Shown here: positions 39,201 through 52,773 of the stretch, in pieces
Numbering within the stretch: the first letter of the stretch is position 1
Layout of the letters: every line of letters starts with the position of its first letter
NCBI GenBank assembly: GCA_039881145.1
Contig: JAYKKI010000075.1
Span: 2,055,001 to 2,119,000 of the forward strand
Direction: 5' to 3'
Length of the DNA stretch: 64,000 bases
Source: Druceiella hillmani
Lineage: Eukaryota; Arthropoda; Insecta; Lepidoptera; Hepialidae
Position numbers and translations under genes: made by a program
The notes under the pieces: model-generated
Told to the model about the DNA's origin: nothing
Database searches by the model: none
The model's input: only the letters and a program-made list of their open reading frames with translations

Positions 39201-42200
39201 ATAGTAAATGGAAAATTGTGAATGATTTGAAAGATATTAGTAGATTGCATATGGTAATATTATAAAAATTACAATAAGTAAAAATGAACAAAACATTGGA
39301 CTGTATGAAGAAAAAATTTATTATTGAATTTATTATTTAGGTATAAAACCTATAGTTTTTAAACATTTTTAAAACTCAAAAAAGTAATAAAACTAATTGA
39401 CACACTAAATTATATCATTTATTTTTAAGTCTTATTGCAACATGAGCATTAACAATTAAATCTTAAGTATATTAGGTAAATAATAATAATAATATTTGGC
39501 AGTCTTATTGCAACATGAGCAATTTCTTCCAGTCAAGTTAAATAATTTGAAAATATTGTTATGTGAAAGACTAAACAATTTTAATGACTAGGGAAGCCAT
39601 TACAAAATACACTCAATAAAGAAAAAAAATGAAATTGCAATATAATAGGCATAGAAATTGCAAATACTGACATGTTAAGGTAAAAGGAACGATATGGATT
39701 AAGGAGTGCAAGATATGTTATGCTAAAAGGAACGATATGGAATAAGGAGTGCAAGATATGTTAAGCTAAAATGAACAATATGGATTAAGGAGTGCAAGAT
39801 ATGTTAAGGTAAAAGGAACGATATGGATTAAGGAGTGCAAGATATATTAAGGTAAAAGGAATGATACGGATTAAGGAGTGCAAGTGATAAAGTATTACAG
39901 GGAGTAGGATTTTTAGGTGACCTTTCAAAACACTGATACAAGGATTTCCTGATGTCAGGATCCAATTGATTTTGAAGTTTGCAGCTTGGATAGAAAAAAA
40001 TTTTTATTAATATAGCTATGCATTTCGGATAAAAATGGAAAGGATCGATGATGATAAATTTTCTTTTTGACTAATAGAAAAGTTGGCAGAAGCCACAAGA
40101 AAGTTCGCTACATTGAGGAGCGAATTGAAGTCCAGTTATGAGGTGTTAAAACCTAAAGGAGGAGGCGATACAAAGAAACCCATCCTGCCAAGGAGGAAAA
40201 TTCAGGAATTGAAATTGGCTTACAGTGAGTTCTATCTCAGTCTCATTCTTCTGCAGAACTATCAGAATTTGAATTACACCGGATTTAGGAAGATCTTGAA
40301 GAAACACGATAAGGTGAGTGCTTTTCTATTTCCTAGTCAGTGATGATCAGTGTTGAAAGGGCACTTTTGATAGACTGTCATTAAGGCTTTTGACATTATT
40401 TTGCTTTAGGCATTTCTGGATGTGAATTAATCTTATTTTAGGGAAATTTCCATTGTTACTAGACAGTCGATTTTTGTTTATGTTTTTTTGGTTCATTTGT
40501 GAAATTTTATACAATATTTTATCATTTGCTTTTTATTTATTTAATATATTTAAACCACCTGAGCATATAGTTTATGACCATTTTAATTGATTAAATAAAC
40601 AATAATAGCAAAATTGCGGCAAAATTATTGTGTTTTGCGGTGATTAATTTCATTTTCAAATAAAATACCAGTTTTTTCTGCTTCTATAGGCGTAGAAAGA
40701 AAATACAAATATTAAAATTTGGAAAGTAACATAACAATGCGACCACATACGGTTTTATAGATAAGTAATGTGTGCTGCTTGTCTTAATTATGATCTTAGA
40801 TTTCAATCTACAAGTTTCAAAATATGAATGCGTTACAATGTTTTGGAATTTGCTAATTGACTTCCCGTTAGCGAAGTTCTAAGAAATGCGTTTAATGATG
40901 GTTAACTTGTTGAGATGTGCACATTTTTTGTTCATAGGAATATTTTTTTAGATAAAACTTAGGTGTTGTTAGATTATAACAATCGTTTGCCGAGTATCTT
41001 GGAAAATAGAAGAGAGGATATAAAAATTGCTAAGTTCTCTTCCACAATGTCATAGTTTTTTGGCTTCCACACCTAAAGAGTCTGAATAGAACCTTATTGT
41101 TGTGACAATGCTGTCCATTTGTCAATCCATGTGTCAGGGGCTTCTAGCATCTTGATGAAATAAATTATAAATATTAATTTTATACATGTTCTGTAATTTA
41201 ATTTTATACATGTTCTGTAATTGTTGAAAAGAGCTCTGCAAAAATTGGTAAAAGATAAGGATGTGGGAGATTGTTAAAGTTGTTATATTTATAATTATCA
41301 GTATTCTACAGTTAAATAACATATATTTATATTATTTTTCACTGTAATATCTTATAAGTTACGAGTAATAGGAACATTATTTTTTAAGGTTCCGTACCCT
41401 TATAAAGATCACTCATGTCTCTTGTCTGTCACAGCCGTTTTCTCAGAAACCTCTTGATGTAGAAACTTGAAACTTGACACAATAATACAGTATATTAATC
41501 TGCATATATTTCAATAAATGCACTCGAAAATATTGACATCGAAATTTTAAGGGACAATAATTAATTACTTTAAAAAAATATTTTAAATTCTCTATATAAT
41601 GTGGGCTAAAATATAGAGAACAAAATATAAACAAAGTAAGTAGCCATGACACACGCCCCACAGATATGATCCGCATATCATATGTTGCTCTCTGTATGAT
41701 GATGTATAGGTACATTAATCGCAGATTGAATGCAATAAATGGTAAAACTTCACCATTCATTGTTCATTAGAGTTCTAAAGTGTACTTTTGTGCCATAATT
41801 ACATGCAAAAATAAAAACCAGCAAAAGAACATAAGAATTACAGAATTATCTATATTCGATAAGTTAATTTGAATAGATTTTGTTGAATTTTAAATGAAAA
41901 CTTTTTTGGCAACATTGTTGCATCCGTATGCGTCGCTAGTGCGTGATACTTGATCTCATTATCGCATAAATATCAATAACATGAATATGTTTGGAGATTG
42001 TCATCTTAATGAAATAAAAGTATCACACTTGATTAAATCAATTGAATTTACAAAATTATTCTGCAGTATAATAATGATGTCAAAGTAAACGACTGATATA
42101 TTTTTCATTAATTTATAAAATTACAGACAGATTAAAAAAAATAAATAAATATATTAACAATAAAAGTCTAAAGTTCTGCTTAAAAAAAAATAAAAGATTG

Positions 42201-45200
42201 TACACATGCATGAATCTGGATGAATAGCGTTTGTTTTACGACTTATGACTTTCGACTCATTTAACAACTATTTAGAGGAAGGGAAAGCTTTTAAATTATG
42301 AAGGTTAATATTTTAGCCCTTACATCAATTAAATACATGCTGCTACACAACCTAAAGACCCCTCTTTAAAGGAGAAATGGATTAAAACTGCTGGATGGAA
42401 GAGCTGGTGTCCTACAATGGCATAGTTTGCTCAGCACAATTTTTGAATATTATTTAGTCCAGTAGAAGATATTTGTATCCAAAAACCATTCCACTTTGTA
42501 CTCAAAAGCATTACCAAGTTTTTAAGACCCATACCATTGATGAAATGGTAATACAGGCAGTCCTCGTTCTATGGCATTTCATTTTATGTCAGTCAGCATT
42601 ATGACACCATTCTTCATTAGAACGGTCTAAGATTCGTTTTATGTCGTTCGAGCATCAAGCGGGAGAGTTGACGGAGAAACGAAGTGCTTGTTTGTTATAG
42701 TTCGCATCATTACGTCAGTAGGTGTGTACGTAGAAAGTTAGGAGCAAAAAGCGTGTCACATTGTGTCTGAAATTATTGTGTTATTTAAGTCTATGATTTA
42801 TGTTACCTGTTAGAGACTAATTTCCTTAGTGCAAATAGTTACCATAACATAATTTAAAGTTAAAATGCCGCTAGTAAAATGAAATGCGATGAGGAAAAAT
42901 CGATTACGCTGGAAATAAAATCAAAAGTTTTATCAATGAATAGTAGAGGCTTTACTACATCGTCGTTAGCAAATCAATTAAAATTGCCACGCACAACAGT
43001 ACAAACCATTGTAAAAGAAAAAAATAAAATAACCAAAAGCATATAGAAAACTCTACTAGTATGAAATCAACGACAATTAGTAAACAACAAGGATTGATTC
43101 CAGAAATGGAAAACAAACTTAAGTCTTTGTTAGTGTATCGATCGGAAAATCCAAGGTCATTAAAGAATCAGAATAAAAATTGTCTTCCTGTTATTTGGAA
43201 ATCTAATTCAAAAGCTTGGATCACTGCAAACATTTTTCACAAAAAACCGAAAATGTCATATTCCTGTGTATTATATTCCTATAGCACGTCATTTTTATTA
43301 CAAATAAAAGTGATTGATTTTTTTAAAAGAAATTTTTGTCCAGTATTTTTTCACTTATAAGAACCTAACTACATTTTTTCCATACGTTTTAAGTCACTAA
43401 TCACTGGTACATAACATGATGTAAACACAAGGTCTGCTTGTATCTCTTTGTGTTGATTGGAATGGAAAACACTTTCATGCCTATGTATATGTATGGCTTT
43501 GGTTTAAGTGGTCACTAGTGGCCAAAGTTCTAGTTACGTCCATTAACTCAATCTGAAACTCAAGCTCCAAATTCGATAAAAAAAAAATTATAACAAGGCT
43601 TTAAATCATGTAATATTTATGGATATATTATATTGTATTGCTTTCTATCAGTATGAAGATTTCCCTTCAAGTAATCTTGTAACCGATTTAATGAAAGTGG
43701 TAGTGTAGGAGTATATTAGTTTTAGTTTATTTTCTCTATTAAAACACCATAATACTAAACTGACAAAACATCACATACTTAATAAATACGTATGATTTTC
43801 CAGGCAATCATTTAAGTATTTTCTGGAATATTTTGTCGATATGTCTCCTTGTGTGCAACTAAATCCGAAATAATTTTTGTCAATACAAATTTTAAGTGGT
43901 TTGAAAATAGGGTATGCCTTGGAGACCAACAATCTTTGGCCGTTGTATTTAAATAAATGCTGTTTTTTTATATTAACTATATTTCTTTATCTACTATAAT
44001 TTATTTCTATTATAGGGTTTAAAACCATATGTGCATATTATCACTTTGTTGTATAATATGCAGATAATAAATATTTTTATACCCATAATATTACAGTTTA
44101 AAATTTTTAGTTCGTTATTGGCAGTCGATAAATGTGTACTCGACATTAAAATTTTAGAATATTTGTTGCGAACGAGATAAGTATATGTGACTCAAGCTTA
44201 CAGAAACGAGAACGAATTTAACACGTCCATGACAATTTTGAAGAGAGGTGGGTTGAAGAGCGCTGCAATGTAATTGGCGGGTTTAAAATTAATTTCTTTG
44301 AGATCAGCGACATTTGTTTTCATAGCATTCCACAAACATACCGCTTCTATCTTGTTTCATGTTCTGTGGGATATAGTTTGAAAGGGCTAGACAGAGGAGT
44401 CCCAAAAATATTCATAGTTTTGTGAATAAATTTTTTTGTAGTTTTAGAAACATACTGAAAAATAAGCAAACAAAAAATGTCTCCAGTTTGTGATATTACT
44501 GAACCAAAATTAGGAAAAAAAAATAGAGTTTTTAAAAGTCTATGCAAAAGTTGTAGGAAAATTATAGCGATCATTCTAGATGTCATCATTTTTAAGGTTC
44601 CGTAGCCAAATGGCAAAAGCGGAACCCTTCTAATTTTGTCCTATCCGTCTGACTGTCCGTATGTTACAGCCTTTTTACTCGGAGACAATTGTCGTTATAT
44701 AGTATTGGCACTGAAATTTGGAAGTTAGTTATCTACGAACCACTATACAACGAAATAGTGGTATTATGAAAAAAATAATATGAGGGGACTATCAGTGCAC
44801 AAAGGAGTGTCCATTATTAGATAGATCTTAAAAAATGACATACAGGTTCCAAAATATCTTTTTTTTGAATCTACAGTTGGTGAGATACGCGCTTCTAAAG
44901 TCTTAAAAAGTGTGACACTCCCTCTAATTTTTCAACTAACGTGGGTAAAATTCTAAAAAATATTAAGGTAGTAGAATATAAAATGGACTTTTTACAGAAA
45001 TTGATTTCAATAAGATATGTTATATAGTTTTTAAGATAGGGATATTTTCAGTACCGAGTGCAGTAATAACTTTGTTTTTCAGTGTCTTTGAGAAATACAA
45101 ACTTATAAGTTTATATTGTTTGGTGCTACGGAACCTTTGTGCGCGAGTCCGATTTGCACTTGGTTGATTTTTTTTAATGTGCACCTACAATGTAAATATA

Positions 45201-48200
45201 TTACCTACCATATTGTAGGCCTTCTGTAGTAGGCATACAATATGGTAGGTAATATACTTACATTGTAAAAAATTTATATTTGTGAATAGTTTAATAGAAA
45301 TACTATGAGTTCTAATCATATTTGACAAGTTTTTAATATTAATAAACATTAAACAGGTTTTTTAATATTAAGACTTTTTTCTTTTTTACATCTTGATATT
45401 ATACATCAACGTCCATTGGTAATCATGTATTCCTCCTGTTATATATCCATATAAAGAGGCAAGGCAATTCAACTTTTCAGGAGACCTAACTATTTCATAA
45501 TCACCAAATAAAAGGGCATACTGTAATTATATTTTTTTTATTTTATGAATGTATATTCTCTGTAATATAGCTATTATAACACGAAAGAGAAACACAAAGC
45601 ATTTTTATTTTGAATATTACTAGAGTATACCAAATTTTTTTTATATTAATTACTAGAAAGTATATACTTTTCACAAAAATTTCTTCAATAGTCTTAAATT
45701 ATTTCACTACAGTTATTATCAGTGAGCAATGGGGCGCAGTGGAGAACCGAACACGTAGAAAGCTCCCATTTCTACACCAACAAGGACATTGACCGCCTCA
45801 TCAGTGACACGGAAGCCATGGTCACCAACGAATTGGAAGGTGGGGACAGACAGCGCGCTATGAAGAAACTTAGAGTGCCACCACTGGGCGAGCAGCAGAG
45901 TCCTTGGACAACATTTAAAGTGGGTCTTTTCTCAGGCTCATTCTTGGTTCTCTTTGTTGCAGTCGTGCTCTCAGGTAAGTTGTAGTTTTGGTTTCGGTTT
46001 TTACAGTTAGATTATAATGTCATATTTAAAATTACATAAGCAATCAACTTTATTAATGGTGTATGTAAGTTAGGGTAGGTTAAGTAAAGAGTAATGTGTT
46101 AGACATCATTCTATACAGAAGTTTGCTGTTATGATGGCATTGTGGCAGAATTAATACGTACTGCTTGACTTGATAATTAGACAATTATTCATGACATTGG
46201 TACATAAAAATCCACTAGAAGATGTCACACCACAAGGGTTCCATAGACACTTAAGCATATATAAACATTTATTCCCATTTTAAGCATATATAAACATTAT
46301 TTAGGTCCCATGAACTTTAGTGGTTTTAGAGGTGGGATTTGTGTTTTATGGTTATCTTTAAACCTGAATTATATAAAATGGTATTAGAGTCCTTCGTAAC
46401 ATGTTCATCAATTGATATTTACATGAAAGTAAACACATTTTTTTTAAATAGTTTATTTTTAAAATTTTATGCCTATCTTTGAAGTGTTTTTCTAAAGTTT
46501 GATGAATAATCCCAAATGTCAAGTTTATAGGATTCTTTTTTTTTCCTTTTGCTGTGCAGAACTCTAAAAATTACAATTATTCATGTCTTCTTTTATTTCA
46601 TTGTCTTCCGGTTATATATATTCATACAAGTGATGTCAATTTGAGAGAAATTCCTCCAGAATATGTAAGAAATTTTAGGTATAATCAAATGAATTTTGCA
46701 GCTAAAATAAGGGATAATATACCTAACATTATAGGTGGGAATCTTGATTTTAATTGTGATCCCTTATTGTAAATAGTTTATGTTAGCCTGCCATTTCTTA
46801 ATGGTGCTTGTGAGGTCCATTGGGATGTTTTACATTAATCTGTTTCTGGATCATTTAATTTTTATGTTCAATGCAGTCTTGCGACTTTTAGTTATTCCTG
46901 AGTGTTCAAGCCAGATAATTGCAGCAGGTGATTTGGTTTATCTCAATCTATTTATCAGTAACAAAGTTTAATACTTCATAACCTCTTAATTGAACCGGGC
47001 TCCTTACGCGAGGTGGAAAGTTAATTAGAAGTTATTAGAGATGTTTACTAGAGATGTTTTGAATATTGAGAATTCACATAAATCGATTCGCAATTGCAAC
47101 TATATCTCAAATTGTTTTATTAAGTAAGGAGAAGTTAAGCTAACAGGTTATAGCCCAAATTATGATCTTGAATTACTAGTTAACTTAAAAAAACGAGGTG
47201 GGCTTCGTCGTCCACACGTCTACCAGGTATTTTGGGTATGACATTGCCACAACATTGCCACAGAGTGTGTTACTATATACATCTGTTGTTATAAAGAGTG
47301 GTTGATGATATCTGTAGTACTGACGATACAGTTACTATATATATACTATTGTCACGTATACAAGAGCGAAGAAAAATGTTATGTTTTTAGATTTTCTCAT
47401 GAATACAGCGAATATTTTATATATCAATAAATATTTAATAGAGGAATAAATAAATTTATTTAGTGTCACCGTTATATTGTGAAATTATAATTGAAATTTA
47501 CACAATTTATAAATTTAAGTGAGAAGGAGCAAGTCCATATATTTTCTTCTTTACTTGAAAAACTAATCTTGCAATATTGATAAATGCATTTTCGTTTAAC
47601 CACTAGCCGTTGTTTTGCCAAGCCAGTGTTTTCCTTGAAACGTTTACAATTCCATGATTACGTTATCATTGCTGAATCTTTACAAAACGCTTGCAATTTT
47701 TTAAATCTGTGATAACAAAATTGGTTGCACGATAATTCTCTTTGCGTCTGTTATCTTTATCTGCGTCTAATATTAATGCCGCTGTTTGCATATTCGTGTC
47801 TCTTGTATAAACTTAATCTTATGTCAATATCTGCTGGAGGGTGAAAGATTTTTACATTGCGGTGGACTTTATGTAATGTTTGTTTATGATAAACCTGTTT
47901 AGGGATTTCTCGAACAATGGTTCTTGGAATCAACGTGAATTGGAATTTCTATTTTTGTTTTATTTCCGATCATGATCCTATTACAGAATAACATGTGATA
48001 ATATAATAATAAATTAGAATAACAGCAATTAAGATATATGACAAAATAATTTTTTGCATTAATTATATAACAAAAATAAAAAAACATAATGCCTGAGTCA
48101 TAATATAATACACATTATGACTCAGGCATTATGTTTTTTTATTTTTGTTGAATTATAAATAGGTCCATCTCTACATATCTATATTTTAATAATGTACCAT

Positions 48201-51200
48201 TGAAAAATGCATAACGGTTATCTGGCAGATAAAGAGCCCAGTTTAGTTATTTCTAGAATAGTTATTAAACGTTTCATTTGATGATTGAAAAATCGGGACT
48301 TATTGAATTCTATATTTTCAAATTTTTCTTTTTCTACATTTATATTTACAGCAATGTAAATAGTTATAATATAATACTACATCCATAATTAATGGAGTGT
48401 AGTTTTTTTATTATTCACAATATATTATTTACATATATATATATATATATACATGGCGTAAGTTTAGATTCAGACTTGAATGTAGTTATTAATATTGCTT
48501 TTTTAAATTTTTATTCTTAATTTCAAGGACGGCACGTTACATTGAATAGTATCAATACAAGTTTTTATAAAGAAAGTTTTAGTTTTAAAATCTTTGAATT
48601 GGCTAGTCCAGTAGTAATTGAATAGAATTTTATAATCTGTAAGTAAAGAAATATATTATCATTGTTTATGGGCTTGTAAAAATATGGAAATGTAATATAA
48701 AGGCAAAAACCGAAATGTAGAAGACTATGAATAATCAATTGTAAGTAATGTATGTGAAGGTATGTCAATATAATCATAGGGATAGTATGTATTCTCAAAT
48801 ATTTTGTTGCAGGTTTTACATATAGAATGTAAATTAAATAAATGTATTTTTATGTTAGGACATGCCCCACATATATTAATATATCTCCGTAATCTGAGCT
48901 GATCTATACCAATGTTTTATAAAAATCGTCCAGAGTGAATGTTCTACATGAAAACCCCAACCTATTGTGAAAACTATATCAAAATCGTTGTAGTAGAATT
49001 TAAATTATAAGTAAACCGGCATGTGCATGTGCATATATACATGAACGCACGCACAACACACAATATACATGGCATGTGTGCCATGTATATTGTGTGTTGT
49101 GCGTGCGTTCATGTATATAGGTGTGCCGCACATGCACCCACACACGCATACGCACACACACACACGCACGCATGTGTGCGCGCTCCACGCACACACTCGC
49201 CATACACACACACGCGCCACACACACGCGCACGCTGCACACACGCGCCACACACATACGCCACACACACGCGACACACACACGCGCCACACAGACGCGCC
49301 ACGCACATGTATATAACAGAATCTACGTTTAATAACCAAAAAAAATTTTCTAAGAGACATGATTCTGTTAAATGTCAAAGAATGGGAATGCAGTATGACT
49401 TCTTGGAAAAGGAAGTGATCATAATGTATATGTGCAAAATACATATTTTTTTTCAAAGATACATCCTTTAAATGTTTTTTATTAGACTCTATTTGATTTT
49501 GTGTGTCCTACTTTGCAAATGCAAAGTTAGAAACCAGCTCAGCCAGCTAGCTTCTTTTCATTTACAGTTTTAAATAAATAATTTTTAATACTGGCTCACC
49601 AATTGATGATTTTATTAAGACTAAGTGTATTCATTGATCGAGAGTCACGAGATAGTCAATGAACATTTATTTTTATTATACAAGATAGCCACAGCCCTCG
49701 ACACTTCATTGCTAATCAACAGAGAACCGCTTTCATTGCCAATATCTTTTGTGAAATCTAAATTTTCACCCGGTCCATTTGTTAAATCATGAATATAAGG
49801 GTTTCCATCATTATTTATTGGTTTCTATCCATAAGTCTGAGGTGAAATTTGTATAAAACATAGTTGATGATACGCATGAGATTTGTGGCTATCGAATATC
49901 CATGTGTGAAATCTATTTTGTTCATCACAAATTTGATATTTATAATTCAAATAAATGTTAAAACTGTATCGAGTAAGAGTAGAACTCATAACTACATGGT
50001 TCCGTACATACTCAAGTACATATAACCATTTAAGGCTATACACATGGTATTTCTATTAACCCAGCATTATTGGAGTTGGGTAAAAATTATCTGAGAAATT
50101 TTGAGTTTTGTTTATTTTATTAATAGTCATCAAATGTTGCCCAAATTTTCAGTAAATATAGTTAAGGTCTTTCTCTCTTAATTGCAAAACATGCCATACA
50201 TTTAAAACATCTATAAAATTTATTTGGCATGAAAAAATATTATTTTGTCCAAAGATTGTATATATCTTACGTGGTAAAGTCTAAGTGTATAGTATACCTA
50301 AGTACGATAAGTTTGATTAGGCATGACTTGTAAGATGGATTTATTTTATTAGTTATTTGCAAAAGTATTCATAAAAATAAATTTCTTTTAAAAATGTCAT
50401 CATGTTTTCTATTCTATAATTATCTTTATATTATAACGTAAAGAGTATCTTCCTTTTGTATCTTAAATTTCAAATGTACCAATAGGATCTCATAAAAATT
50501 GCTAAATAAATGAAAATATTAATCTATGGGTTAACCTCAATGATACTGGGTTAAAATTTTCAAGTAATTTATTGGTCTAAAAAATGTTTTTTTTGAGTGG
50601 TTTATTTGTCCCCCCTAAAATCACCATATGAATAGGTATTTTTAAATTTTAAATATTGAGATATATTACATGCGTCATCGCTATGAGAAATGCGAAGTTT
50701 CTATGTTAAACAGTTTCTGAGAAAATGGCTGAGGTTCCGTTCTGTCCTTTTGATTTATGGATCCCTAAAAAATGTATTAACAGGAAAGAGAATGAATAAA
50801 TTATAACATTTTTCGAATAAACGTGTATAAGTAAACTACCATACTAGTTTTTAGGGTTTCATGACGAGGGTCCCTCTGTTTCTAAAGTTTTAGACCTTAA
50901 GGTTCTTAAAGATTTTTTAAAAATATGGGGATTCTAGTTAATATATAGAAAAAAAAAAAAGAAAAATTAAATATACCTCCTAAGTACATATAAAAGGAGA
51001 AACTTTAACTTTTAAAATAATTATTCAAGCTTAATTCTAGATTCATTTCAAATTTTTAATTACAAATGGGTCAAGTATTTTTCATTATGAAATCTTACTT
51101 TATGAAAGTTCTGACCAGTGACTGTCAGTGGGTCAAAATTTTGACTGTGGTCTCAATGACGATTAAAATATGTAAGCTTATTCCATGTCAAACCCCAGAG

Positions 51201-52738
51201 GTCAAGCTTTAGATTCGTTTTTTAAATAAAGTTATTACCATAAAATGAAGGCTTAATTGTCTTAATAATGTATCAAATTTACATATTATGATTAACCTAT
51301 AGGACAGTGTATTCTTAATCTTTTCTTTGCCAAGTTTTTAAATTGCCCGCGTCACTGCAAACAAACAGAATCATAAAGACGTACAAATTTTACAAAATAC
51401 TTCCAAGTTTGATGATGTAAAAATAAAGAAAATAGTAATATAATTATATTAGTTTCATGAAGTTTGTTTCTCTTATTCATTTGTGTGCGAAAATGGGCTC
51501 CAAAGAAGTAGGAAAGGTATCATTTTTTCCATGTTAATCAATATATCAGTTAAATTTATAATAAAAATTAAAAAAACTGTGTTTGGGTATATATGTTTAT
51601 CTATCTGCGTGGTGGTTAAAAGGTTTATTATAATGTTGATATTCGTTTGCAATTATGAGTCTAGATGTTTAAGTTTTATTGATATAATAAAGCATTGGAT
51701 AAGTAGCTTAAAGCTCTTAAATTTGGAATCAACAAATTTAATTGTAAATAACATCTATCTTTCCAATTCTAGTATTTGGTCATTGAAATTTGGTATATCA
51801 TAAATAAGTTGCTTTTATAGATAACATACCAAGCAACGTCAATCTAGTTAGTGACTATTCAGTAAAGAGAAAGTATGTTCTGTTTCTATGCTTGTCATCG
51901 GTGGTGTAATTAATACATTTAATAATTTTGTAATTTTTGGAAATACTTCCCTCAATTTATTTTATATAATGCGTTGTAGCAATGCAAACTCCTTTAATAA
52001 ATATACCTAAGTAGTATATAAAGTTGCTTTAATATGACGAATCAGTAGTTTCGACGATCTGAATAGATAAATGTTTGGAATTATTTACCTCGTCTTTTAT
52101 AAAATTCTGCCTTTTAAAATTGCGTCTAAAATATTCTTCTGTATATGGTTATGAATAAAATTTGAAATTAAAGGCGTCTTCATGACATCATCTGAAGTTG
52201 CAACCAAATCTATATTAAACCTCTTAAATATTTCTATATTATATGAATTTGAACTTCCTTCAGGGCTTTCTTCTAAATTTATACAGTCAATAGTACTATA
52301 CAAAATGAGTCTATTTCTAATTATCTGAGCATTGTGTTGTAATACACGTGCCCAAAAACCACTATCTAATTGCGAATGAATATTACTTTACCGAGTGATG
52401 CTAAATTAATAACATTTTACATATGTTGACTTGAAGAGTGGTGTATTTTATACTTTCTTGTTTAGATGTTCGAGGTCAATAAAACCATTTGTTGACCATA
52501 CATCCGAACCACAATAAATTGAACAGAGAAAATATAAAAGCTTTAATTTGGTCATTACCACAAATCCACAAGTTTTTGATATATACGTTTATATTTGAAA
52601 GTTTTTTTAAGTTTTTTTGCATTAAATTTAAAACAAAGAGTACCCAAATTCTTTAAAACAACTCTTCTATCAAATGACAGTAATTTACAGCTCTTTGCAT
52701 CGAATTCACCATTTTAAGTAACATAATGATAAATGGTC

Positions 52739-52773
<35 letters not shown>

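Noticed and set aside
40314..45712. A possible 10-base microexon of XPR1
   Set aside because: It seemed needed if exon 4 started at 45723. Moving the acceptor to 45713 restores [11 protein letters not shown] in phase, so no microexon is required.
46554..46971. Two consecutive plus-strand frames in XPR1 intron 4
   Set aside because: No family resemblance and no usable splice sites to XPR1 exons. They are likely chance frames.
49000..49471. Several overlapping long frames on both strands (His/Thr- or Cys/Val-rich)
   Set aside because: They come from the CA/CG simple repeat and the adjoining palindrome.
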